Origin: an uncultured Fusobacterium sp.
GTDB taxonomy: Bacteria > Fusobacteriota > Fusobacteriia > Fusobacteriales > Fusobacteriaceae
Length of the DNA stretch: 26,902 nucleotides
Direction of reading: 5' to 3'
Assembly (NCBI RefSeq): GCF_905200055.1
Contig: NZ_CAJKIS010000033.1
Span: forward strand, 1-26,902
Shown here: positions 13,599 to 22,088 of the stretch, in pieces
How positions within the stretch are numbered: position 1 is the first letter of the stretch
How the letters are laid out: every line of letters begins with the position of its first letter
The notes under the pieces: generated by a model
What the model was told of the DNA's origin: nothing
Seen by the model: the letters and a program-made list of their open reading frames with translations, nothing else
Databases searched by the model: none
Program-made: the position numbers and the translations under genes

Positions 13599-14444
13599 TT
13601 AGAAATTATACTTCCATCCAAAAGTACAAACTCCATAGTAGTTTTTATTTTCATCTGATTTTCCATCAGCAACATATTCTTTATTTCTAAATTCATATCC
13701 GTAATTTAGATATACGCTCCAAGAATCATCTATTTTGTAATTAGATTTTAAATAAACTCTTGTTCTTCCAAAATCTTCATATCTAGAAGCAGAAGATTTT
13801 TCTTCATCTTTAAATTTATCATCAACTGTTAAAGTATGTCTAATTTCAGTATTTAATGATAATTTTTCTCCTTTATATAATGGAGCATAGAATCTTAATT
13901 GGTGTTCAAAACTTTGTTCTAAATCACCAGATTTTAATCCACCATTAGTTTTAGTTACATCAATAAACCAACCAAGTTTAATTCCATTATATTGAACTCC
14001 GATAGGATAAATTTCCCCTTTCCAAGTATCATTTTTTCCTTCATTAGTTTGATACCAAACATCAGCTGCTCCCCATAACATATTATGGTTCCATGCTCCT
14101 CTTAAATACCATCTATCATAATCTTTTTCACTTCTTAATCTAGCTCCTAAACTATAGTTACCAAAATTTTTCATAGCATCTAATTGAAGTCTTCCAGTTA
14201 CAGAGTCAACATATTCTGTATCCATATTCCATCTTTTAGCTCCAGTTACTCCAAAAGACCAATCTTTATATTGTAAATTTACTATAGTTCCAAAGAAAAC
14301 AGATTCTCCAATATTAGAACTACCAGAATCATTTTCTATTTCAACTTCTTGTCCTATTGATGTTATTTTTAAAGCTGATTCTTCAGCAAAAGCAGTAGCT
14401 GACATTACACCTAAAGCAGCTAATAAAAGTGCTAATTTTTTCAT
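13599..14444 (-). CDS. Outer-membrane beta-barrel protein, possibly a small porin of the sialic-acid locus
   Basis: 281 residues with a signal peptide ending near residue 20 (LGVMSATAFA, then EESALK). The mature part alternates hydrophobic and polar residues with many aromatics (WSFGVTGAKRW, YSLGARLRSEKDYDRWYLRG, IGVQYNGIKLGWFIDV) and ends in GWKYNF, the terminal Phe signal for outer-membrane assembly. Size and lone-barrel layout resemble KdgM/NanC-type monomeric porins. NanC is the sialic-acid porin of E. coli, and this gene is divergent from the sialic-acid genes, so that role is a reasonable guess but not shown. GGAGGGAG precedes the ATG. Confidence 0.8.
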   Translation of the reverse strand: MKKLALLLAALGVMSATAFAEESALKITSIGQEVEIENDSGSSNIGESVFFGTIVNLQYKDWSFGVTGAKRWNMDTEYVDSVTGRLQLDAMKNFGNYSLGARLRSEKDYDRWYLRGAWNHNMLWGAADVWYQTNEGKNDTWKGEIYPIGVQYNGIKLGWFIDVTKTNGGLKSGDLEQSFEHQLRFYAPLYKGEKLSLNTEIRHTLTVDDKFKDEEKSSASRYEDFGRTRVYLKSNYKIDDSWSVYLNYGYEFRNKEYVADGKSDENKNYYGVCTFGWKYNF

Positions 14445-14536
14445 AATATTATTCTCCCTCCAGAAACTTTATATAATTTTTGTAAAAGTATTACGAATAA
14501 TTATTCATAAATTTTTCACAAAACTCCCATGCATGC

Positions 14537-14565
14537 ATTATAAAAGAAATTTCCTTTTTTGTAAA
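14537..14565 (-). promoter_or_regulatory. Promoter of the outer-membrane protein gene
   Basis: On the minus strand TTTACA (14565-14560) and TATAAT (14542-14537) are 17 bases apart. The perfect palindrome ATGCATGCAT (14529-14538) overlaps the -10 end and the expected start point, so it could be an operator. The leader would be about 85 bases. Confidence 0.8.
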
Positions 14566-14661
14566 GAAAAAAAATAAAAAATTATTATACAAATAATATA
14601 TGATATGCAGAAAAACAATACTTAATATATAAAAAAGCTCTAAAAAATTCCCAAATAAAAA

Positions 14662-14675
14662 TGGTTACGAGCACA
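14662..14675. promoter_or_regulatory. Possible auxiliary operator in the divergent region
   Basis: TGGTTACGAGCACA resembles the two candidate operators at 14806 and 16159 (shared TG...ACG.G..CA). It lies 144 bases upstream of the first. LacI-type repressors often use a second site for looping. The match is degenerate and the region is AT-rich, so it may be chance. Confidence 0.3.
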
Positions 14676-14769
14676 TATATAAAATAAATAACTATATTAT
14701 AAAAAATATTATTCATCTTAGTTATAATGTATATTAATTATTTAAAGTGTATTAAAAATAAAAAAAATG

Positions 14770-14819
14770 TTGACAACTAATCATAATAAATGTATATTTT
14801 AGTTATGAACACGAGTACA
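14770..14819 (+). promoter_or_regulatory. Promoter and candidate operator of the NanM-like gene
   Basis: TTGACA (14770-14775), a 17-base spacer and TATATT (14793-14798) form a good promoter. Directly after the -10, overlapping the expected start point, lies TGAACACGAGTACA (14806-14819). It matches TGAACACGTGAACA before the LacI-type regulator gene at 12 of 14 positions. Position and similarity suggest a repressor site for that regulator. Confidence 0.7.
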
Positions 14820-14864
14820 ATAAAAATTTAAAGATGGGGTTATTAAAAGGTAGGAGGAATAATT

Positions 14865-16001
14865 ATGAAAAAATTTGTTTTTGCTGCAATAGTATCTGCA
14901 CTTGTTTTAACTGGATGTTCTTCAAATAATGTTAGAACAGCAGGAGTAGAAAGAAAAGTAACTTGGGAATATGCAGGAAGTCTTCCAGCACAAAAAGGAT
15001 TTGAACACAATATAGGAACAGCAGGAGTATTATCAGGAGTACTTGAAGGAAAATATGTAGTAGTTGGTGGAGGAGCAAACTTCCCTTATGATTCAGTTTT
15101 AAATGGAGGAGCAAAAAAACTTTACTCTGACGTTTACTTACTAGAAGAAAAAGATAATAAACTTGAAGTTGTTGAACACATTAATCTTGATAATGAAATT
15201 GGATATGGAGCATCTGTAACTGTAGAAAATGGAGTATACTATATTGGAGGATCAGCTAATGCTGATGCAGATAACGATATTCTATTCCTATCTATGAAAG
15301 ATGGAAAATTAAATGCAGAAAAAGTTGGAGATCTACCATTTACACTTCAAAATGGAGCAGCAGTTGAACACAATGGAAAACTTTATGTAATGAGTGGAAA
15401 ACAAGGTGGAAAAGCAACTAATAAAATGTATTCATATGATTTAGCTACTAAAGAAGTTGTTGAATTAGCACCAGTTCCAGGACAAGCTACAAGAACTCAA
15501 GCAGTTTCACAAGTATTAAATGGAAACTTATATGTATTCAGTGGAGGAGATGCAATAGCATATACTGATGGATACAAATATGATTTCGATAAAAATGAAT
15601 GGACAGAAGTTGCTTCTGTTGAACTAAATGGAAAAGGAATCTCTCTATTAGGAGCTAACTCAGTAAAACTTAACGATAAAGAAATGTTAGTTATTGGAGG
15701 ATTCAATAAAGAAGTTTATGATAATGCAGTTGCAAATTTAGGATCATTAAAAGGTGAAGCATTAGCAAACTTTAGAGCAGGATACTTTGGAGCAGATCCA
15801 GCAGAATTTAACTGGAACAGAGAAGTTTTAGTATATAATGCTGAAGCAAATACATGGAAATCTTTAGGACAAATTCCGTTTGACGCACCTTGTGGAGAAG
15901 GACTTGCAGTAATTGGAAATAAAATATTCTCAATAAATGGAGAAGTTAAACCAGGAGTAAGAACACCTAGAATGTATACAGGAACTTTACTTGCTAAATA
16001 G
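14865..16001 (+). CDS. Lipoprotein kelch mutarotase, NanM-like (cyclically permuted mutarotase family)
   Basis: 378 residues. The N-terminus MKKFVFAAIVSALVLTGCSS has a lipobox (LTGC, Cys18), so the protein should be lipid-anchored in the cell envelope. The body consists of kelch beta-propeller blades (VVGGGANFP, YIGGSANADA, YVMSGKQGG, YVFSGGDA, VIGGFNKE). The C-terminal FSINGEVKPGVRTPRMY matches the sialic-acid mutarotase family. It would convert alpha-Neu5Ac released by sialidases to the beta form before uptake. E. coli NanM is a soluble periplasmic protein, so the anchor is a difference. It has its own promoter, operator and terminator. Confidence 0.9.
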   Translation: MKKFVFAAIVSALVLTGCSSNNVRTAGVERKVTWEYAGSLPAQKGFEHNIGTAGVLSGVLEGKYVVVGGGANFPYDSVLNGGAKKLYSDVYLLEEKDNKLEVVEHINLDNEIGYGASVTVENGVYYIGGSANADADNDILFLSMKDGKLNAEKVGDLPFTLQNGAAVEHNGKLYVMSGKQGGKATNKMYSYDLATKEVVELAPVPGQATRTQAVSQVLNGNLYVFSGGDAIAYTDGYKYDFDKNEWTEVASVELNGKGISLLGANSVKLNDKEMLVIGGFNKEVYDNAVANLGSLKGEALANFRAGYFGADPAEFNWNREVLVYNAEANTWKSLGQIPFDAPCGEGLAVIGNKIFSINGEVKPGVRTPRMYTGTLLAK

Positions 16002-16011
16002 ATTTATTTGG

Positions 16012-16045
16012 AAAACAGGGAAGATTTATATCTTTCCTGTTTTTT
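16012..16045 (+). terminator. Terminator of the NanM-like gene
   Basis: Stem AAAACAGGGAAGA/TCTTTCCTGTTTT (16012-16024 with 16031-16043, one G-U pair), loop TTTATA, followed by more T. It separates the gene from the regulator-siaP operon. Confidence 0.88.
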
Positions 16046-16113
16046 TATTTTCATAATGTGTTAATTTTAAACAAACAGCACTTTAAATATTTAAAAAAAA
16101 GTAAAAAAAAACA

Positions 16114-16172
16114 TTGACAAAGATTAAAATATGAGTTATTCTTATACTAAGATATTAATGAACACGTGAACA
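16114..16172 (+). promoter_or_regulatory. Promoter and candidate operator of the sialic-acid operon
   Basis: TTGACA (16114-16119) is followed 17 bases later by TATTCT (16137-16142). TGAACACGTGAACA lies at 16159-16172, about ten bases after the expected start point; it is symmetric as TGnnCACGTGnnCA with a central CG as in LacI-family sites. It precedes the regulator gene, so the regulator probably represses itself and the downstream operon. Confidence 0.7.
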
Positions 16173-16197
16173 ATTTTTTAAGAAGGTGATTTTTGTT

Positions 16198-17202
16198 ATG
16201 ATTACGCAAAAAGAAATTGCAGAAAAATTAGGAATCAGTAGAACAACAGTTGCCAGAGCTATAAATGGAAGTTCATTAATAAAAGAGGAAACTAAAAAAA
16301 AGATTTTAGAATTAGTTAAGGAGATGAACTATGAAAAAAATTTAATAGGAAGCTCTTTAGCTATAAGAAAACCAAAGTTAATATATGGCTTAGTTATTGA
16401 GTCAAAAAATGAGTTTTATACTCAAGAGATAATAAGAGGATTAGAAAATGCTTCAAAAGAGTATGGAGCATATAACTATAAGATAAAAATTCAGACAACA
16501 GATATTAATGATCCAGAAACTCAGATAGATAAATTAAAGGAACTTTTAAAAAATGAAGAGATAGATGGAATCATTATAACACCTTTAAATAAAGAAAAAA
16601 TATATGACTTATTAAAACCTTATTTAGAAAAGATAAAAGTAATTTCAGTTGGAATTAGGCTGCATGAAGAGATACCACATATAGGACCAGATCATAAAAA
16701 ACAAGGAAAAATTGCTGGAGCAATTATAAGTAGCTTACTTAGAAAAAATGAGAAGCTTTTAGTTTTAGATAATGGAGATGATAGAATATCATCAAAGATG
16801 TATCTTGAAGGATTTGTTGAGAGAGTTGCAGAAACTGAGATAAAATTAGTAGGGCCATTTTTGGGAAACGGGATTGATAAAAGTATAGAGTTAATTAATG
16901 AAATTTGTTCGAAAGAAGAGATATCAGGAATTTATATAAATAGATATGCTCAAGAGATACTTGAGAGGTTAACTAAAAAAGTTTTAAAAGATAAAAAAAT
17001 AGTAACCAATGGAATAAGTAAGAATCTAAAAAAATTGATAAAAAAGAGAGTTGTTACTGCTACAGTGATGGAAGAGATAGTAACTGAAGGTTACAATGCA
17101 GGAAAGAAGATGTTTGATATTCTCTATCGTGATAAAGAATATGACGGAAATTGGGAAATATCTAAATCACACATTTTATTTCTTGAAAACTTAGAAGGAT
17201 AA
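16198..17202 (+). CDS. LacI-family transcriptional regulator, probable sialic-acid repressor
   Basis: 334 residues. The N-terminal helix-turn-helix ITQKEIAEKLGISRTTVARA and hinge are typical of LacI/GalR proteins. The rest is a periplasmic-binding-like sensor domain (IIITPLNKEKIYDLL, VISVGIRLHEEIPHIGPDHK, LLVLDNGDDRISSKMYLEGF). A GTG at 16186 is in frame, but ATG at 16198 is better placed after AGAAGGTGA and gives the family N-terminus. It is the first gene before siaP (52-base gap) and two sites resembling its operator lie at the nan promoters. Well-studied sialic-acid regulators are mainly GntR or RpiR types, so a LacI type is less usual. The ligand is inferred. Confidence 0.9.
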   Translation: MITQKEIAEKLGISRTTVARAINGSSLIKEETKKKILELVKEMNYEKNLIGSSLAIRKPKLIYGLVIESKNEFYTQEIIRGLENASKEYGAYNYKIKIQTTDINDPETQIDKLKELLKNEEIDGIIITPLNKEKIYDLLKPYLEKIKVISVGIRLHEEIPHIGPDHKKQGKIAGAIISSLLRKNEKLLVLDNGDDRISSKMYLEGFVERVAETEIKLVGPFLGNGIDKSIELINEICSKEEISGIYINRYAQEILERLTKKVLKDKKIVTNGISKNLKKLIKKRVVTATVMEEIVTEGYNAGKKMFDILYRDKEYDGNWEISKSHILFLENLEG

Positions 17203-17254
17203 AAGTTTGTATTAAAATAGATTAACACTAAAAAGTATTATGGGAGGTTTATTT

Positions 17255-18241
17255 ATGAAAAAATCATTAAAAGCATTAGGTTTAGGAATGTTATTTGGAG
17301 TAATGACAACAGCAGCACTTGCGGCAGAATTTGATCTTAAAATGGGAATGGTTGCAGGAACATCATCAAATGAATACAAAGCAGCAGAATTCTTCGCTAA
17401 TAAAGTAAAAGAAAAATCAAATGGAAGAATTGAAATAGCTCTTTTCCCTAACGGACAACTTGGAGACGACAGAAGCATGATCGAACAAATCGCTGGTGGA
17501 GCTCTAGACTTTACATTTACTGAAATTGGAAGATTCTCTATATTCTATCCAGAAGCTGAAGTATATGTATTACCTTATATGATTAAAGACTTTGCTCATG
17601 TTCAAAGAGCTACTTTTGATACTGAATTTGGTAAAAATCTTATGACTAAAGTTCATGATGATTTAGGAATTACAATTCTTTCTCAAGCTTACAATGGAAC
17701 AAGACAAACTACATCAAATAAAGCAATCAATACTCTTGCAGATATGAAAGGACTTAAATTAAGAGTTCCAAATGCACCATCAAACTTAAACTATGCAAAA
17801 TATACTGGAGCTGCTCCTACACCAATGGCATTCTCAGAAGTATATCTAGCTCTTCAAACAAACTCTGTTGATGGACAAGAAAACCCATTATCAGCTGTAA
17901 GAGCTCAAAAATTCTATGAAGTTCAACCATACCTAGCAATGACTAACCACATTTTAAATGACCAATTATATGTAGTTGGAAACATGACTATGGAAGAATT
18001 ACCAGAAGATCTTCAAAAAGTAGTTAAAGATGCAGCAGAAGAAGCAGCTAAATATCATACTCAATTATTCGTTGAAGAAGAAGCTAGCTTAAAAGACTTC
18101 TTTAAACAAAATGGAGTAACTATTACTGAACCAGCTCTTGGAGATTTCGAAAAAGCAATGCAACCAGTTTACGACGAATACATTAAGAAAAATGGAAAAA
18201 TTGGAGAAGATGCTATAAATCAAATTAACGCAGTTAAATAA
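17255..18241 (+). CDS. siaP: TRAP transporter solute-binding protein for sialic acid
   Basis: Periplasmic protein that delivers Neu5Ac to SiaQM. The precursor has 328 residues with signal peptide MKKSLKALGLGMLFGVMTTA and cleavage after LAA, before EFDLK. The segment around LRVPNAPSN, APTPMAFSEVYLALQTNSVD and GQENPLSAVRAQKFYEVQ is closely similar to Haemophilus SiaP as I recall it. Arg170 (mature 146) corresponds to the arginine that binds the sialic-acid carboxylate; a second, in YNGTRQTT, matches the other conserved arginine. An in-frame ATG at 17240 is rejected because GGGAGG lies between it and this start. Confidence 0.95.
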   Translation: MKKSLKALGLGMLFGVMTTAALAAEFDLKMGMVAGTSSNEYKAAEFFANKVKEKSNGRIEIALFPNGQLGDDRSMIEQIAGGALDFTFTEIGRFSIFYPEAEVYVLPYMIKDFAHVQRATFDTEFGKNLMTKVHDDLGITILSQAYNGTRQTTSNKAINTLADMKGLKLRVPNAPSNLNYAKYTGAAPTPMAFSEVYLALQTNSVDGQENPLSAVRAQKFYEVQPYLAMTNHILNDQLYVVGNMTMEELPEDLQKVVKDAAEEAAKYHTQLFVEEEASLKDFFKQNGVTITEPALGDFEKAMQPVYDEYIKKNGKIGEDAINQINAVK

Positions 18242-18269
18242 TTAAAGTAAAAAATTAAGGTGGGAAAAA

Positions 18270-20120
18270 ATGAAAGTGTTTGATAAGTTAGAAGAATGGG
18301 TTGGAGGAACACTGTTCGTAATAATGTTTATTGTTCTTGTAATGCAAATTACAGCAAGACAAGTATTAGGAACACCTCTTATGTGGAGTGAAGAATTATC
18401 TAGTTTAATATTTACATATGTTGGAATGTTAGGAATTAGTATGGGTATAAGAAGTCAACAACACGTATTGATTGACTTCCTATTTACAAGATTTTCTCCT
18501 AAAGTTCAAAAGGTAGTATTTACATTAACACAAATGATAATTTTTGTTTGTATTATCTTTATGGGATATCTTGGAAATCTTTTATATCAAAAGAAATGGA
18601 TATTTGAATTAGTTTCATTAAAAATTTCTGCTGGTTGGATGTATTTAGCACTACCAATAGTTTCAATACTAATGATGGTTCGTTTCTTCCAAGCATACAA
18701 AGAAAATTATGATAATAAAAGAGTATTAATTAGTCCATATGTATTTTTAGCTGCACTTGTAGTTATAGTTGGATTAATAGCTTATGATCCAAAAGTATTT
18801 AAAGTATTAAGATTATCTAATTACTATAAGTTTGGAGAGATATCAGGATTTGTAACTATTGCAGTATGGTTAGTAATGATATTTGCAGGAGTTCCAGTAG
18901 GATGGTCTCTAATGGCAGCAACAATATTCTACTTTGCTGTAACAAGATGGAATGTATTATATTTTGCTTCTGCAAAACTTGTAGATAGTTTAAATAGCTT
19001 CAGTCTTCTAAGTGTACCATTCTTTGTACTTACAGGAATATTGATGAATGGTTCTGGAATTACAGAAAGAATCTTCAACTTTGCTAAAGCACTATTAGGA
19101 CACTATACTGGAGGAATGGGACATGTTAACGTAGCAGCGTCACTTATCTTCTCAGGAATGTCAGGATCAGCTATAGCAGATGCTGGAGGATTAGGACAAC
19201 TTGAAATCAAAGCAATGAGAGATGAAGGATATGATGATGATATTTGTGGAGGAATTACAGCAGCTTCATGTATAATTGGACCTCTAGTTCCACCTAGTAT
19301 CAGTATGATAGTTTATGGAGTTATTGCTAACCAATCAATAGCAAAACTATTCCTTGCAGGATTTGTTCCAGGAGTTTTAACAACAATAGCTCTAATGATA
19401 ATGAACTATTTTGTTTGTAAAAAAAGAGGATATAGAAAAGCTAAAAAAGCTACTTTCAAAGAACAAGTAGAAGCTTTCAAAAAATCTTTCTGGGCATTAT
19501 TAACTCCATTCATTATAATTGGAGGAATCTTCTCTGGATTATTTACTCCTACAGAAGCAGCAGTAATTGCAGCACTATATTCAGTTTTCTTAGGAGCATT
19601 TATCTATAAAGAATTAACTATAAAATCATTCTTCCAACACTGTGTTGAAGCAATGGCAATCAGTGGAGTTACAGTATTAATGATCATTACTGTTACATTC
19701 TTTGGAGATATGATTGCAAGAGAACAAATTGCAATGAAAATAGCTGAAGTATTTATGACATATGCAAGTTCTCCATTAACAGTTCTTGTAATGATCAACT
19801 TACTACTATTATTCTTAGGAATGTTTATTGATGCATTAGCACTTCAATTTCTAGTATTACCAATGCTTATACCAGTAGCAGAACAAGTTGGTATAGATCT
19901 AGTATTCTTTGGAGTAATGACTACATTAAATATGATGATAGGAATTCTTACTCCGCCAATGGGAATGGCACTATTCGTAGTTGCTCAAGTTGGAAAAATG
20001 TCAGTAAGTACAGTTACAAAAGGAGTTATTCCATTCTTATTACCAATATTCTTAACATTAGTATTTATAACAGTATTCCCAGGAATCATAACATTCCTAC
20101 CTAATTTGATAATGGGATAA
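18270..20120 (+). CDS. siaQM: TRAP transporter fused membrane subunits SiaQM
   Basis: 616 residues joining the small (Q, about residues 1-165) and large (M, about 185-616) TRAP membrane subunits, as in Haemophilus. The Q part has four hydrophobic helices and LMWSEELSSLIFTYVGMLGI. The M part has the TRAP-large motifs VPFFVLTGILMNGSGI, SGMSGSAIADAGGLG, CIIGPLVPPSISMIVYG and LFTPTEAAVIAALYSVFLG. It imports sialic acid with Na+ using SiaP (family knowledge). GGTGGG precedes the start, 28 bases after siaP. Confidence 0.95.
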   Translation: MKVFDKLEEWVGGTLFVIMFIVLVMQITARQVLGTPLMWSEELSSLIFTYVGMLGISMGIRSQQHVLIDFLFTRFSPKVQKVVFTLTQMIIFVCIIFMGYLGNLLYQKKWIFELVSLKISAGWMYLALPIVSILMMVRFFQAYKENYDNKRVLISPYVFLAALVVIVGLIAYDPKVFKVLRLSNYYKFGEISGFVTIAVWLVMIFAGVPVGWSLMAATIFYFAVTRWNVLYFASAKLVDSLNSFSLLSVPFFVLTGILMNGSGITERIFNFAKALLGHYTGGMGHVNVAASLIFSGMSGSAIADAGGLGQLEIKAMRDEGYDDDICGGITAASCIIGPLVPPSISMIVYGVIANQSIAKLFLAGFVPGVLTTIALMIMNYFVCKKRGYRKAKKATFKEQVEAFKKSFWALLTPFIIIGGIFSGLFTPTEAAVIAALYSVFLGAFIYKELTIKSFFQHCVEAMAISGVTVLMIITVTFFGDMIAREQIAMKIAEVFMTYASSPLTVLVMINLLLLFLGMFIDALALQFLVLPMLIPVAEQVGIDLVFFGVMTTLNMMIGILTPPMGMALFVVAQVGKMSVSTVTKGVIPFLLPIFLTLVFITVFPGIITFLPNLIMG

Positions 20121-20139
20121 AAAAAGAGAGGTAAATCAA

Positions 20140-21114
20140 ATGCCATTAAGTGTAGATATGCCATTAGAACAACTAAAAAAATATGAGGGTATCAGCCCAA
20201 AACCTCAAGACTTTGACCTTTATTGGTCAAGGTCTTTAGAGGAACTAAAAGAACTTCCAAAAAAATTCAGAATAGAGAAAAATGACTTTGAAACACCATA
20301 TTGTGAATGTTTTGATTTGTATTTTCAAGGGGTTGAAGATGCAACAATTCATGTAAAATATTTGAAACCTAAGAATATAAAAGAAGGAGAGAAGATCCCT
20401 GCAATATTAGAGTTTCATGGTTATGGTGGATGCAGTAAAGACTGGACATATAAACTTCCATATGTAGCTTGTAATATAGCTGTTTTCTCTATGGAATGTA
20501 GAGGCCAAATGGGAGATTCTACTGATAGTTTTGGAGTTGATAATCACTTTAGAACTTGTAATTTAATAAGAGGTGTAATGACACCAGAAAATTTATATTA
20601 TAAGAAAGTATTTTTAGATGCTGTGAGATTGGCTGAAATAGTAATGGGATTTGAGTTTATAAATAATAAAAATGTAGGGACAATGGGCTATTCTCAAGGT
20701 GGGGGAATAGCTCTTGCTCTTGCAGCACTAAGGCCAGATATAAAAAGTGTTTTTGCTGTGTATCCATTTTTAAGTGATTATTTAAGATGTTGGAACATGG
20801 ATACAGGAGCAGCTTATGAGGAGATCAAAGATTATTTTAGACAGAGAGATCCTCAACATAAAAAAGAAAAAGAGTTTTTTAATAATTTAGGGTATGTTGA
20901 TATAGAAAATATGGCTCATTGGATAAGAGCCGATGTTACAATGACAACTGGTTTAATGGATAAAACTTGTCCCCCATCAACTCAATTTGCTACATATAAC
21001 AAATTGGTTTGTAAGAAGAGACATCTTATATTTCCAGAGTATGGACACGAGGATATGTTAAATGGCTTACATGATGAAAATATATTGTGGGCATTGGAAC
21101 TTTTAAAAAAATAG
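20140..21114 (+). CDS. AXE1-family esterase (acetylxylan esterase / cephalosporin-C deacetylase-like)
   Basis: A 324-residue alpha/beta-hydrolase without a signal peptide, so cytoplasmic. The catalytic triad can be read: Ser185 in GYSQGGG, Asp274 in GLMDKTCPP and His303 in EYGHEDM. The RGQ motif (CRGQMGDS) and the N-terminal DFDLYWSRSLEEL are typical of AXE1 proteins. It sits between siaQM and nanK with a 19-base gap. An operon role as a deacetylase of O-acetylated sialic acids taken up by the TRAP system is likely but inferred; family members act on various acetyl sugars. Confidence 0.88.
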   Translation: MPLSVDMPLEQLKKYEGISPKPQDFDLYWSRSLEELKELPKKFRIEKNDFETPYCECFDLYFQGVEDATIHVKYLKPKNIKEGEKIPAILEFHGYGGCSKDWTYKLPYVACNIAVFSMECRGQMGDSTDSFGVDNHFRTCNLIRGVMTPENLYYKKVFLDAVRLAEIVMGFEFINNKNVGTMGYSQGGGIALALAALRPDIKSVFAVYPFLSDYLRCWNMDTGAAYEEIKDYFRQRDPQHKKEKEFFNNLGYVDIENMAHWIRADVTMTTGLMDKTCPPSTQFATYNKLVCKKRHLIFPEYGHEDMLNGLHDENILWALELLKK

Positions 21115-21133
21115 TAAAAACAAGGAGAAAAAA

Positions 21134-22039
21134 TTGAAGATAGTAGGAATAGATATTGGTGGAACAATGATAAAATATGGATTGATATCTTTAACTGGAG
21201 AGATATTAGCTAGTGGAGAGACATCAACTGAAGCCGATAAGGGAGTAGAAAATCTTTTCAATAAACTTGTAACTATAGTTGAAAGTTATTCAAAAGAGGA
21301 GATACTAGGAATAGCAGTATCTGGTACAGGACAAATAGATGGAAGTATAGGAAAAGTTGTTGGTGGAAATGATATTATCCCTGGGTGGATAGGAACAAAC
21401 TTAGTTGAGAGATTAGAAAATAAATTTTCTCTACCTGCTGTTTTAGAAAATGATGTAAACTGTGCAGCATTAGGTGAAAAATGGCTAGGAGCAGGAAGAG
21501 GAGAAAAGGATTTTATTTGTATAACTATAGGTACAGGTATTGGTGGAGGGGTTGTTTTAAATAATGAAATCCTAAGAGGAGATACTTGTGTAGCAGCTGA
21601 GTTTGGTCATATTCAAATAGTTAAAGATGGAATCCAATGTTTATGTGGAAAAAAAGGTTGTTATGAAAGATATGCTTCAGCAACTGCACTAATGAGAATG
21701 GCTAAAGAAGCAACAGGAAAAGATATGAATGGAAAAGAGATTTTTGATTTAGAAAAATCTGGAGATCTAACAATGAAAAAAATAATAAGCGAATGGGTAG
21801 ACTATTTTACAGATGGTTTAAGCACAATAGCTTATATTTTCAATCCATCATTAATTGTGATAGGTGGAGGAGTAACAAAACAAGGAGATTATCTTCTTGA
21901 TAAATTTAATGAAAGCTTAAGTTCTAAATTAGGACCAAACTTTAAAAAGAACTTAAAGTTAAAATTTGCAGAGTTAGGAAACAATGCAGGAATGTTAGGA
22001 GCAACATATTTATTACTAAAAAAAGTGGGAAGAATTTAG
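21134..22039 (+). CDS. nanK: ROK-family N-acetylmannosamine kinase
   Basis: Phosphorylates ManNAc to ManNAc-6-P. The 301 residues start at TTG after AAGGAG with the phosphate-binding motif IVGIDIGGTMIKYG. Asp107 in LENDVNCAALGE is the catalytic base position. The ROK zinc motif is present (GHIQI ... CLCGKKGCYERYAS), as is GIGGGVVLNN. ROK kinases for glucose and ManNAc look alike; the position between the esterase and nanQ/nanE makes ManNAc the best substrate. Confidence 0.9.
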   Translation: MKIVGIDIGGTMIKYGLISLTGEILASGETSTEADKGVENLFNKLVTIVESYSKEEILGIAVSGTGQIDGSIGKVVGGNDIIPGWIGTNLVERLENKFSLPAVLENDVNCAALGEKWLGAGRGEKDFICITIGTGIGGGVVLNNEILRGDTCVAAEFGHIQIVKDGIQCLCGKKGCYERYASATALMRMAKEATGKDMNGKEIFDLEKSGDLTMKKIISEWVDYFTDGLSTIAYIFNPSLIVIGGGVTKQGDYLLDKFNESLSSKLGPNFKKNLKLKFAELGNNAGMLGATYLLLKKVGRI

Positions 22040-22088
22040 TTATAGATAGAAATAAAAAGATAAATATATTATCAAGGAGCAGAGAACA

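Noticed and set aside
13472..13690. 72-codon plus-strand frame after the phosphoribosyltransferase gene
   Set aside because: It spans two terminator hairpins and the end of the convergent outer-membrane protein gene, and has no family features.
16186..16197. GTG start for the LacI-type regulator
   Set aside because: It lies within the ribosome site of the ATG at 16198, which gives the expected helix-turn-helix N-terminus.
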